64,000 bases of DNA from positions 118,973 to 182,972 of the forward strand of contig WELB01000111.1 in the NCBI GenBank assembly GCA_009602725.1. The letters are read 5' to 3'. Source of the stretch: Spirogloea muscicola. Its lineage: Eukaryota > Streptophyta > Zygnematophyceae > Spirogloeales > Spirogloeaceae. Under the pieces are notes generated by a model, which was not told the DNA's origin, searched no databases, and saw only the letters and a program-made list of their open reading frames with translations. Made by a program: the position numbers and the translations under genes. This document shows positions 35,701 to 49,300 of the stretch, piece by piece; the first letter of the stretch is position 1; every line of letters starts with the position of its first letter.

Positions 35701-36421
35701 TGTCTGGTACTTGATGCAGACAAAATCCTCCTGAGGTGGGGTGTCGTCAGAGTATCTTCAGTACTACCTGCATAGCTCTTTGTCCTACTTCAGCCACTAC
35801 TAGTGCAAAAAGAAATAACTCACTTTTAGCCTCTGCAGCGACGTGGTTGGTGGGTCTGCCACAAACTTGAACAATGCAGCAGGATTCTTTCCGTGTTGCA
35901 CTAGCTGCTGGAAGATGGGAAGGCTACCCACCCATGGGCTTCCTGCCCATGCACCACATCAGTGTGTCAATGACGTGCTATAGTTTACCAGCAGTACATT
36001 CCCTGTTTGATCATCTTGTGTATGACAACATCTAATCCGCAAGAAGTCAAGCTGGGTTTCTGTATGTTTGTCCAGCTCTGTCAGAGAAAGACAGTAGAGT
36101 AGAATTTGCGAGCAACGACCTACTGAACACTCACCAGAAGAGCTGCCAGCGCCATAGTCGCTGCTATTGACGGCGAAGTCGTACCTGCAGCAGGCCCGCG
36201 ACATCTTGCCATTTTTTGTCAACCTTCTGACACTCAGCGGTCGCTCAGCACGACAGCAACAATCGGCACATCCGGACGCTCAGCAATGGGTGCTCGCCTC
36301 ATCGCGTCGATGATGATGATGATGGCGCGCCCGAAGGCCGGCGCTGTCCAGCAGGCCCCCGCCTCGCCCTCCGGCGCACGTCCGCGACGGCCATCCGCGG
36401 CGGCGGCGGCGGCGGCCGCGA
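29716..36421 (-). CDS. PIGO: GPI ethanolamine phosphate transferase 3 (PIG-O), 5' partial
   Basis: PIG-O adds ethanolamine phosphate to the third mannose of GPI anchors in the endoplasmic reticulum. The first visible exon gives GEAGACWTAPAFGRAIIIIIDAMR, quoted here as GACWTAPAFGRAIIIIIDAM. It joins by a GC-AG intron to YDFAV (36180 region). Then follow PTTSLQRLKG with the likely nucleophile Thr, LTTGGLPTFVDVGDSFG, GKRVELLGDDTWMSLFPDHF, FPSFNVKDFNTV, IIAHFLGVDHVGHTY, MGDHAQTLTGDHGGGTPQE, LDFAATLATLLGVPIPFG and a long C-terminal half of membrane helices (31231-33100). The end is VWALFGPKYVFDAIG, stopping at 29716. The alkaline-phosphatase-like metal residues (Asp of IIIDAM, His of VDHVGH, DH of GDHA and GDHGG) are present. 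The N-terminal signal-anchor helix that should precede GACW is missing: coding sequence meets an N at 36422 and then repeat. Confidence 0.9.
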
Positions 36422-36422
36422 N
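36422..36422. other. Single N (assembly join) at the 5' end of PIG-O
   Basis: The ambiguous base sits in a GCC-rich run just upstream of the first recognised PIG-O exon. The expected N-terminal membrane segment is not found beyond it, so sequence is probably missing at this join. Confidence 0.6.
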
Positions 36423-36589
36423 GCCGCCGTGGCCGGGGCGCGGCCTCGCTGCAGCAGCTGGCCAGTGGATTGGCGGGGTGACTGCTGCGGCTGAAGTGAA
36501 AAGAGCGGCTGTGATGGTGAAATTAGATGGTGGCACGAGCTGTACGAAGCGACGTCTTAGTGGGGCTGAGGTGACTGTCCAAGTGACTC

Positions 36590-36775
36590 TGCAAAATCCG
36601 GCTAAAGAAAATGCGTGTATATTAAGAGATGGGGAGGCCATGTGTGGCCAAGTACAAAGGCAAGCACATTGGACAAATGTACGTCACCTGCTGCTAAGCT
36701 GACCCGCTCAGTAACCACGAGTCAGCACATAGAGGTCGCTAGCTGACGCTAAAGGGTGGACTTCAGTACCTACGA
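36590..36775 (-). mobile_element. LINE family I 3' tail
   Basis: In minus orientation this is the end of the family I protein (SDLYVLTRGY) followed by the full tail. On the plus strand it reads AAATGCGTGTATATTAAGAG, ATGGGGAGGCCATGTGTGGC, CAAGTACAAAGGCAAGCACA and so on to GAGTCAGCACATAGAGGTCG. It is nearly identical to 54000-54120 and 18960-19080. It lies within about 200 bases of the first PIG-O exon. Confidence 0.85.
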
Positions 36776-37782
36776 CTGAGCACATACGCAGCCAATAGGC
36801 TAACTTGAGGAGCCGGAGCACCGCCACGCACACCAGTGGCCTAGCTTCAGTGCACGCCCAGCACGCTGATGATTGGCCGAACCTCGGGTGCGCTGCATAC
36901 TTACCAAGTGCCGCAATCGTTGCATGAAAGTGAGGCCTGCAGACACTAGTATGTCCCAAGCTACATGCTCGCAGCAGTGGCAGCTCTGCCATTGATGGGA
37001 CCGTTGCAGCTAACCTTAAGAAAGAATGTGGCTGCTGAGTATCAAACTAGCCAGGTGAATACAGAGGGTGTTCATAAGTATATCTGCGGAGCCACAGACT
37101 CTAAGAATCATGTTGGAGAGTCCAATCTTAAGCAGTGGCATCCGGTCTCCTAAAAAACAGATTCTTGCAATGATCTGCACCTGTTGCCTGCACCTTCCTC
37201 TGAGCATATCATGCTTTTCAGTCATCAAAAGCAGCAGTTTGTGTTGCAGTTGTGCATCTTCTCCACCTCCACTACAGGCCTATTTCCCTGTGTGCCACGA
37301 CAACTGTGAGCTGCATTGCATTCCAATATCCAGGTAGCTTGAGACCTTACTAACAGCATCCTCTTGACATGAACATTGAAGCAAGCATCAAAGCTTACGA
37401 GCAATAAGTAGCCAGGTCTTGATCAGATGTATTTGACTGCTTGAAGTGACCTCTGAGCACGTTAGGATTTCTAACTGCCCCTTGACAGGAACCCTGCCCA
37501 GCCTTCCCTGCTCTGTTACCACAATGTACACAACACTCACTAATATCAAGTGCGTTCTGCCGTGAGGATGAGGCTAATCACAATTGTAGACCGCATGGCA
37601 GGTAGCTAGCCACGAAGCAAAGTAGAATGTAGAGTAATACAGAGCTGAAGCCGTGCAATTTGTCTTGCCTTATTCTGCACTTTTTGACTAAGCCTAAATC
37701 TCATGCATGAGTGCATGAAATTGGCTGCCAACGAGATGCTCTGTAGCATACATTGCACAGCCACAAGCCACAGACTTGTGAT
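36776..37782. other. Intergenic, no gene seen
   Basis: No coding family or further repeat copy is recognisable. The right half should contain the 3' untranslated region of the kinase gene, whose stop is at 37783-37785. Confidence 0.4.
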
Positions 37783-40700
37783 TCAGGAGCTGAGCAATTG
37801 ATGGAAAAATCCTTGATGACTGGTGGTGCCTGCTGGTGACTGCATAGCAGCCTTTATAGTCTGAGTGATCTCAGAAAAGGGGGGTCGTTGGGAAGCATCC
37901 TGGTGCCAGGCAAGCGGTAGAAGCTCAACCAATGCATGTGGAATATGGTGGTCATGACTAGAAGGAAGCTTTGGCCTCAATTTCCCATCTGCCACAGCAA
38001 CAGCAATCTGCAAGATGCCGAGGACAAACGGGAGCAGTGAGTCAAGCTTTAGCCATTGCAGTGGCTTTAAAGTACACTTACTGTACATATACAGTAGCTT
38101 TACCTGAACAGGAGACAAGTACGTGTCGATGTAGGGTGGGTCTCCTGTGAGCAATTCGCAGAGCAATACCCCGAAACTGCCAAGGCACAGCTCAGAGATG
38201 CTTATGATGTCAATGCATCATTGGCACTGGCACATTGAAGATCGAGATTTTCTGCTTGACTTCAGCAGCATCCTTCTAGACAAAGAAAGCAGCGGTGGTT
38301 CAATACGTCAATCAAAACGCCATCTGAGACAATAGCAGATCCATACAGTCTTTGGCTTAGAAGGATGCATTCACCTGTAAACATCGCACTTCTCTGTGTA
38401 TGACTCATGCTTCACAACTTCTGGCGCCATATACATGTACGTTCCTGCATGTTCCTCTATCAGACCATCAGCAAAGCACCTTGACAGCTCTCCTCGGTGA
38501 AGGTGCCCAGAAAAACTAAGCTACATATTTCAGGAGATGAGCAGCAGAAGCAGCTAACATTGCAGTGATAAAGAAACTACTCATGGTGCATACCTGTCTC
38601 TCCTGTCATGATGCTGTCGGCAGGCGTGTAATACCGTGCAAATCCAAAATCTGCTAGACGAATATGCTTGGCATCATCAAGGAAGACGTTGCTAGGCTTG
38701 AGGTCACGGTGTATGACAACTGGTCGCTCCTCGTGCAAGTACTGTACACAGACAAATATGACAAAGGATAAGGAGACAGTCTTCCCGACATAAGTTGCAG
38801 CAAACCAGGTGCATCATGCACGCGTATAATCAGATTCTAGACAAGGAAAAGGATTCAGAATACATTGAAGAAGACACCACCTGAAGGGCTTGAGAGACTT
38901 CCAACGCTATCCGCATGCGTGCGTCGAGAGGCGGCAGCGGCGCTTTCCGCTTCCACTCCCTTTGCTTGCTGCCATGCAACCACTCTGCCAGTGTGCCAGT
39001 TCTGACAAGCTCTGTTACAAGCCAGCATTGCTGTGGTGGATTCAGGACAGCTCCGAGCAAGCGCAAGACCAAAGGGTGACGCTGCTTCGAAAGCAGCTCA
39101 ACCTCCAAGCAGAAGCTGGCCAAGGCTGCCTGCACATCATCAGTTTACAAGCAAACAGTAGGTCACTGGCACTTCTACACTAGGTGGTGAAATATACTCA
39201 TTTTCAAGGGGGGCCACAGGAAGTATGTTCGCACCAACAGGATGAACTCCTAAAAGCCACAACAATGTCGGCTGTGACTTACAGGATCAGAGTCGAAGTG
39301 CTCCGGCTTCAGTATCTTCACAGCAACATCCATACCATGCCAGTCTCCCCGGTGGATTTCGGCTGTGGACCCTGAACCCACCAACTCGAAGAGCTTTACC
39401 TGTTTGGGGGATCAGTTTGCTGATGGTCAGTTGTTTGCACTGTTCACCTGGCAAGTTGGACAATAGGTAAGAGAGTATCATGAAACCTTGTTTCACAGCC
39501 TGCAGGGACAAACCGCAGTGCAGGTAGTTCACCTCTGTTGGTTCAATGACCCAACCCTGCAGCTTGCCAAGCTCGCGGACTTTTTCCAGTTGAGCCTGCC
39601 CTGTTACAGCTGCCTGTGATTTTTCAGTCTGCAAAAGAATGCCAAGACCCAGGTTCAGTGAAGTTATTGACATTGGCCTTCCAACACAGGCAGGAGTCAA
39701 ACCACGACAAAAATCTCATGATGCGTTCAATCGATTTCTTGTGGAGCACTTGGCTTCAACAAGAGGTTCTAGTCGACCTTCAATGCAGTTGCCTGTGAAT
39801 GGATGCTGAAGGACCGCTCCAAATTGACGCCCAATGATCTGACAGACTCTGAGAAACTTGCGTGAGGAGAGCAGCCCTGAGCTTTGTATGGATGTGGAGT
39901 TGGCTGAGATGGCTAGCCATACCAAGCGTTGGTGCATGACCAATCACAATCACAGCACTTTCTTGGTGCACATTGTAAGTCTAAGCGATACCATGCATGC
40001 AATGATATCTAGGTCATGCTTGGATGTAAGAAACAGCACTTGTAAGAGAGGAGTAAGGGGAGCAGACTGGCCCAGGATTCCTGACAACATTTGGCGAAAA
40101 CTCTCCACTGACCTGGGATCTATATTGTGAGCTGTAGCTTCGGCTCGTACAGTCTTCAGCATGTTTGCCAACCACCTGTCATGTTGCTCAAGCGCAGTTT
40201 TCTCCTCCACTAGTTTGATAACCTGCAGCAACGCTTGCAATGTCTGTGAAATTGTCATAGAAGAACAGCACAGGCATCTTGATGAAGCTCATACTGCTGA
40301 CTATGTGCTAGCAACGAACCCTGCAATGCACCCAACAGTGATCACTTGCAACTCGCACGTGAAAGATAGCTCAGGAGCTCGAAGGAGGTCCACTTCGTCA
40401 ATTTAGCAGCTTGCTAGTGATCCTCTAGAGGGTTGCAATACCTGGTTGCTGAGTCGAGCAATCTCCTCGTGGAGGCGAGGGCCGTCTTCGGGTGTGAAGT
40501 CCTTCTGGCCCCCTGATGGACCAGGCTGCCACTCAAAAGCAGGTGGCCTCAACGAGGTGCTCTCTACAGTCTTCATTTGTGCCGCAAATGCTACTCAATT
40601 GACAACAGCAAGATAGAAAGATCTGCAGGTGGACTGAGACTCGCACCAACGGTGCGGAAAGTCTTATGATGGTCAACTGAACTTGCCCGTCCATTGCATT

Positions 40701-40985
40701 ATCGAGAGACTGCCATCCTCAAGACTTCACTACCTTTACCACACAGCAATCGAGCTGAGTAGCTTTGAGTGCAGCAGTACTTTTAAGTAAGGACAGATTG
40801 TGAGGAGGCCCTAGCTCAGAGCCTGTGAGGTATGACAAAAGCGAGAACGACGTCGGAGTGGAGCTGGAGGGCAGCGTCTGAGGCACCAGGGTCTGGATCG
40901 GGCCCGCCTGCGGAGGCGAGCTCATCGTCAGGTGGCCCAGCTGCTCCGCCGCGGCCTTGGCGAGGTCGGCGTCCGTCCTCTCCAT
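37783..40985 (-). CDS. TKL-type protein kinase with N-terminal helical region
   Basis: This is a Ser/Thr/Tyr kinase. The N-terminal exon (MERTDADLAKAAAEQLGHL, ATG at 40985) joins TFAAQMKTVESTS by the donor A^GTACTG. A helical region follows (HEEIARLSNQV, IKLVEEKTALEQHDRWL). The kinase domain then reads in order: LVGSGSTAEIHRGDW (glycine loop), MDVAVKIL (catalytic Lys), FCLEVELLSKQRHPLVLRLLGA (quoted part EVELLSKQRHPLVLRLLGA, αC Glu), VTELVRTGTLAEWL, VVIHRDLKPSNVFLDD (catalytic loop), LADFGFARYY, TYMYMAPEVVKHESYTEKCD, CELLTGDPPY, and the closing ASQRPPFSEI. It ends FHQLLSS-stop. All catalytic residues are present, so it should be active. The Raf/MLKL-like pattern places it in the TKL group, but no named subfamily is clear. 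A shorter start at M 40576 is possible. Confidence 0.85.
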
Positions 40986-41123
40986 GCCGCCGGGCGGCCT
41001 GCAGACGTCTCGCGCTCGCCGCGGAGGCGCAGGGCGGCGCTGAGGGAGCTGCGCGGCCGCCGCCGCCGCCGCATGAGGCTGCTCGAGCAGCGGCGGCTCC
41101 CGCGGCGGGGGCCCGGCTCCCTC

Positions 41124-41525
41124 AGCTGTCTGGGATATGCACGACGCGAGGATATGCTCCCAGCCAAGAAAATGCGTGTATATTAAGAGATGGGGAGGCC
41201 ATGTCTGGCCAAGTACAAAGGCAAGCCCAAATGGGTATGCCGGCAGCCGCTCTGTCATTTCTGCGACGTCGAGTGTCAACCTGTCTGCAACGAGCTCAGG
41301 CGTATGCTCTGCATCAGAAAGCTGGTCGAGCCTTAGCTGCTGGCACAAGAGCTAGTCAATTGCCGTCCGGTATTCGAGCGTCAGCTAGCGACCTCTATGT
41401 GCTGACTCGTGGTTACTGAGCGGGTCAGCTTAGCAGCAGGTGACGTACATTTGTCCAATGTGCTTGCCTTTGTACTTGGCCACACATGGCCTCCCCATCT
41501 CTTAATATACACGCATTTTCCTCAG
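41124..41525 (+). mobile_element. LINE family I copy with an internal inverted piece of its own 3' tail
   Basis: The plus strand reads the family I protein from GYARREDMLP (41124-41160), then switches. Bases about 41162-41226 are the family's 3' tail in reverse (AAAATGCGTGTATATTAAGA ... CAAAGGCAAG). The protein resumes with MGMPAAALSFLRRRVSTCL, YALHQKAGRALAAGTRASQL and SDLYVLTRGY-stop. A normal forward tail ends near 41520 with TATACACGCATTTT. The outer and inner tails are therefore an inverted pair of about 60 bases. The element begins about 140 bases upstream of the kinase start. Confidence 0.8.
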
Positions 41526-41699
41526 CTAGTCTGACTGCGGGCACGGGGTAAGGCAAGTAATGAGTGTACTGAATAAAGCGTGTATGGAGAAGAGAAATTG
41601 CTCTTTCTTTGTAAGAAAGAAGGCGCGCGGTGCGCATGATATTGAAATCGAGGCCAATTCTAGCCTTACAAATGCCCTGTTAACTGGGTAATGAGCTTT

Positions 41700-42065
41700 G
41701 TAAAAGCAAAGGCTATGAGAGGCCAGCCCAGTGGTATGAACAAGAGAAGATAGATGGCTCTTCCTAATGACGTCTGTGGACGAAGAAGTTTGACATGGTC
41801 AGGAAGCGCCGGAACGGAGCAAGTGTAAGGTGAAACGAAGGAAACAGCTCTTCCAAATTGGACAGCAATGACCCTGAGAATGAGGGCTGTAGAATTTCAG
41901 TGAAGAAAGTGCTCGCCCATTGAGAATAGGGGCTGGAACAACCAGCCCGAAAAAGAATGAACAGAGGACGAGAAGGGGGCCAGGGGAAGCGCTAAGTAAC
42001 AGAAACAAAGCTGCTACGAGACACTCAGTAACCCCTGCTAAGAGCCGCAGATCAGTGGGGCTTCT
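41700..42065 (-). repeat. LINE family II tails with hairpins
   Basis: Two hairpins face the minus strand: a weak one at 41711-41729 (GGCTATGAGAGGCCAGCCC) and GGGCTGG-AACAA-CCAGCCC at 41930-41948, the exact complement of that at 18227-18245. The end of the coding block (CTCAGTAACCCCTGCTAAGA, GCCGCAGATCAG) is at 42025-42058. The 175 bases 41885-42060 are nearly identical to 18110-18285 reversed. Confidence 0.75.
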
Positions 42066-42074
42066 CTTAGGAGA

Positions 42075-42790
42075 ATTCCGTGTTTAAGAAACAAAATGTA
42101 GGCCAAAGGCCAAGTACAAAGGCAAGCGCATCTAAAGATCTACATAGTCGACAGCAGATTGACCCGCTCAATAACCACGGGTCAAACATAACGGTCACTA
42201 ATCGATGCATGAATACTAGATGCCAGAAATGGAGCCCTTCTGCCACCAACTAGAGTTCGCCCAGCTTTCTGGTGCAAGGCACTAGCCTGAGCACGCTGCA
42301 AACAGGCCGAAACTCGTCGTCGCAAGAGCGACAGATATGCAGCTGGCAAGCCCATCTCAGCCGGAAACACATCTGCACGTCGAGTGTAGCCTAGATTGGC
42401 AATGTTTCGAAGGAGAGTGTGAAAACCAGGACCCAGACAGCCATAGATGTCGATTGCCGCCGGCAGGAGCTGATCGCATTGGGGGTAATCGGAGTAGTGC
42501 CGCAGTTTTCTTTGTTCTGCACCGCCCACTGCATGCCCAGCGGTGTGTGTCGATGCTGGGCCCTTATATGCTTCCGTAACAACAACGTCGACCAGGGCCA
42601 GTGGTCCTCCACCTGGTTGCACGCCCACAATGTCAAGTGTGCGGCGATGATGACGTCCCTGGGCGTCCGTGGTGATAGGCATGATATAATTGACTTCCAC
42701 GACCACTCAGTAGCTCGCGTCGCGCATCAAGCTCGCCAGGGCATCACAAAGGAGGTGTAGCCTCTTAGGGCTGTGGAAAGCCAGCCCACG
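42075..42790 (-). mobile_element. LINE family I copy: endonuclease-like region and tail
   Basis: The frame at 42182-42706 gives the clearest copy of the family I C-terminal region. It reads MPITTDAQGRHHRRTLDIVG, GGPLALVDVVVTEAYKG, HAVGGAEQRKLRHYSDY, LPAAIDIYGCLGPGFHTLL, NIANLGYTRRADVFPAEMG and LPAAYLSLLRRRVSACLQRA, then ASALHQKAGRTLVGG. The Asp, Glu and Lys positions and the AExRK helix fit a restriction-enzyme-like endonuclease. The tail runs to 42075. At the 5' side a family II-type hairpin (42768-42787) directly abuts. There is no reverse transcriptase, so it is 5'-truncated. Confidence 0.8.
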
Positions 42791-43356
42791 AATATTGACA
42801 AGAACCGAAGGGTCCAAATTGAATTAAACTAGCTAGTGGCTCTCAGGAACATACAGCTATTGGCAGGAACATTGAACTTAGCCAGTTTTGATTTTCTATC
42901 GGTTGATTGCTTCAGATTCCTTCTCCCCATCGCTGGACCTAGCTACTCTGAGCCACCCCGCCCTGGCAGTGGAAGGTCATCCTTAGAGCACCCTAGGGAA
43001 CTGCTGTGAAATCATTGTTCTGTGTTGAGAGGCACAAGAGATAGGAGAAGCAGGGCCACGAGCAGGCTGCTGCTCACGCGGCTCCAATGAAAGATTGCAG
43101 AGGCCAAGGCTTGAGGTGCTGAGCTTGCTCCGCAAGCCAGGGCTGCAAAGAATGAGGTGTTGTCAGTGTTTGGGAGGAGAGGAAGCTATGAGAGGGGATA
43201 CAGTACAGATCTAATGATAGGTTCACTGGTACAGCAATTTCAGAGTCATCAGTACAAACCTCTATTTGCCAAAATTGCACGTCAGCCAGGCAGACAATAC
43301 GCTCAGAGATAGAAAGTGTGCTGAAAGTAGCCTGGCTCCTAGAATCCCTTGATTTC
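42791..43356. other. Intergenic, no gene seen
   Basis: No coding exon or repeat copy is recognised. The right part should be the 3' untranslated region of the tocopherol cyclase gene (stop at 43357-43359). Confidence 0.4.
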
Positions 43357-45987
<2,631 letters not shown>

Positions 45988-46242
45988 CTGAGGTGCCAGA
46001 ACATGGACAAGCTGGTGCCGAGCGAGTCAGTGAGAGCGGTGCTAGACTGGGAACGACCAATTCTCTAAGGCTGGACCCGTCGAGGCCGCCGTTCTAGCGC
46101 GGTAACAAGCGGCCGTTTCATCGACTAGCCTGGCGTGGGGGATCGGACATGCCCGCTGTGAGGCGTCCTGGCAGCGGCGCCCTGCGGGACGGCCGGCCAG
46201 GTGGCGCCCCCGGCAGCGGCCCGGGGCGCGCCCGCCGCAGAG

Positions 46243-46262
46243 CGGAAGAGCGTCGTGTAGGN
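46243..46262. other. Sequencing-adapter remnant beside an N
   Basis: CGGAAGAGCGTCGTGTAGG (46243-46261) is identical to 19 bases of the reverse complement of the common Illumina read-1 adapter. The bases before it also match with one difference (AGAGCGG against AGATCGG). It is followed directly by the N at 46262. It is library sequence, not genome. It lies in the shared 5' region of VTE1 and the SMR gene, so that region is unreliable. Confidence 0.9.
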
Positions 46263-46329
46263 CCGGTGAACTTCATTATCCATTTGGAGACGAGGTGATC
46301 GAGGCGGCGCGCTAGCCACGCCGCTGGCC

Positions 46330-49300
46330 ATGCGCCCGCCGCCGTCGCCGTCGCCGCAGCCGTCGCCGCCGCCGCAGCCGAGCCGGCAACGCGACCTGGA
46401 GCTGCTCCGCCTGGCCTTCCCGGACGTTGACGCGGACGTCGTGCAGCTCGTCCTCGACTCCTACGGCGGCGGTGGCGAGGACGGCGCGGAGGCTGCCCGC
46501 CAGCTCGCCCTGCTCACCGACACCGCCGGCCCGTCCCAGCCGGCGTTGCCGCTTGGCCGACTCTACAGGTGCAGGTCTATGGTGTCCCTCAGGCTCGTGA
46601 CGCGCACGCCGGGCCAAGGAAAAGCAATGCAGGCGCCCCAGGGGCCCCCTTGGTTTGCATCATGCTGCCTTTCAATATTCGACACACACACACAGAGTTG
46701 CAGTAAGATAATACGGCAACAGTACAGTGTACAAGGAGCAAATGCATAAGATCATCAAGTGTCAAGGACTTTATCTCGTGCAGGAAGTCAAGCAAGGACG
46801 ACACAAGAGTCGGCAAGATAAGACACAGAGACTGGAAGCGGGAGAGGGCTGTGCACCGACTTCTCGAAGCTTTTCCCAACCTCTCCATCCACTTTATAGC
46901 AAACGTATATGAAGACGCTGGGAAGGATGCTGACAATGCAGCCACGATCCTCGCATCCTGGCAAGATGCTAGGCCACTGGAAGGCTCTCGTGAAGAATCA
47001 CCAGCAGGATGTCATGACGATGACCCACAGTTAGCAGACGAGCCAAGCAGCAGGCATTTACGACAAGAAAACGGGACGCCGAGTGGCAGCCAGATAGCGG
47101 GAGAAGTGCCTGCCGTCGCTTTACAATTTGAAGATGAGACTCCTACTAAGGGAGCGACACTAGTATTCCTGCGGTCCATGCTTGAGCCGGATGCTGCAAT
47201 CAAGGACGATATCATTATGGACGTTCTTGGTAAGCAGCTGCACCGTTTATGGCACAGTGCCTGCGTTCCAAATTGGAGGGTTTCTGCATGTAGGACTCAT
47301 GGTAATGTCCATGTGTACTGGCCAACAATAAAGAATGATGCCTCTTGAAGGATGCATGCATAGGCTGCAAGCTACCCATGCATAGACTACTCGCTCTAAT
47401 TTCTCTTTCTGATGTGCAACCATGAAAACTGCAGACCACTTTGAAGGTGATGCACTGAAGGTACAATTTCGCGTTTGACCATGAACTTCATTACGTTCGC
47501 CACAACTGAGCTTACTTTTATCCCCTTGCTGTAGCTATGATGTGTTCCTGGCTCTGCACAGCTTGCAAAGACTAGCCAAAGTGGACACCAAGGTGTCGGT
47601 CAATTTGGAGCAACTTGTTTGTCAGTGATAGGAGTATATTGTTGCAGCTGACAATGGCGGCTTTGCAGAGCTGGGAGGTCCTCCTGAATCTGTCTACGTC
47701 TCCAGCTACGCTTCTGGGCCATGCAAACTCGTCTTACAGTCCAGAGCAGCCACAGGTTGTGGATGCACTTGGCAGTCATAATCAGGTGAGATGCTCAGAT
47801 GCCCCCCTATTTGACATGTTGAGGATGTCATATATCCAACACATACAGCCTGGCCTGGGACTGCCGGCAAGATGTGTTTATACCTCATGCAACGAGTGCT
47901 AAACTTGTAGCTTCAGAAGCTACCCTGATCAGAGCTTATGTATGACTCTACAGGCTACCTTGGAAGAGCTTCAACGTGCCTTTCCCAGCACTCCGCCGAA
48001 GCTGCTTGACGAGGTTTTGACAGCCTCTTGGGGCTCGTACAGGTAAAGTCAATGTGGTGGCATGCGCTGCTGCTTTTGTAGTTTGAGGTTCAGGCTTGCA
48101 TGGTTCAACAACTTTGACCTAGCTCGTTGGCACAGACTTCATGACGTTTCCTTGACAAACTTCATCATTCATATGTGGAGTGCGTTACCTGTGATGTGAA
48201 GAAGCTGCTTAAGATTGAGGACTGTCAAACATGCAGAATTGCTTACAGAGCCCTTTGTTCATTTGGATTGGAGCCAGCCTTAGCGTGGACATCTGATTCA
48301 AAGCTTACTGCAGCATTTCCAACACTCTCAGAAGCTGCAAGGGGGTATCATGATATCAGCACACAATCGGCGTCCAAAGAGCACAGCAACGACGAGAAGA
48401 GACAGAGAGATGCAGATCTGAGGCCGTTCTTGACCTGTGACCTTCAGAAGTCGTCAGTGAAGCATGATCATCATCATCAGTCTTTCTTAAGCAGTAATTT
48501 CTACGGACATTTCAAGCAAAATCTGCCTCATGAGATGCATTGCTGTACCTAAGGATTGCTGTACCTAAGATAGAACAGAAGTGGGTGGGAGATATGCTTA
48601 TCTCCTTCGCTACTGGGGTTGGCGGATGACACAGCTCTTGCCACTTGTTCTACCTTACCATGGCTTCGTATCAACCAGATTGAATCTTGACCCCTTGCAT
48701 CTCAGTGGATTGCAGGCAATAATCAGGAGTGGAGGCCTGTAGAAGAAGCTGGTCGATTGAGGAATTACTGCTACCACGAGGTAATGGGTAGCTGCAGCTT
48801 GTGCTATTTGCATCATCACATGCCTGGCAGACAAGCAGATATATGCAATAGCCTCAATCAACATCTGCATGCTATGACTTGCTTCGAGTGGAGGTTGTAT
48901 GACACCTTGTCAGCTTTTTTGCAGGCTCGAAGAGCTTGGAGCGGGGAGAAAAAGCTCCAAGCCCAAAGTTTGATGGAGATGGTAAGTTGTCTTTGTACCT
49001 TAAGAGCACTTTTGCGCAGCCACTGCAAGACAGTGCAGGCTCGCCTGTTGGCATGAAGATAAGCTCAGACATACTAGAGCGATGAGTGAGTTTGACTTGC
49101 TTTGTCGACATGTTCAGGGGCACATGTACAAAGAGAAGATGTCTAATGTAATTGGAAGTCAAGCCGTAAATTGCTCTCCTGAGAGGTATGTGTGCAGCTT
49201 ATCCAGTATAGCAAATGTCAATTTTTTGTACATAGTGTTCATCATTGGACATAAACCAGGGCGCGAGTGTACCTGTTTGGGGCCAGCTGGTGCTGACATG

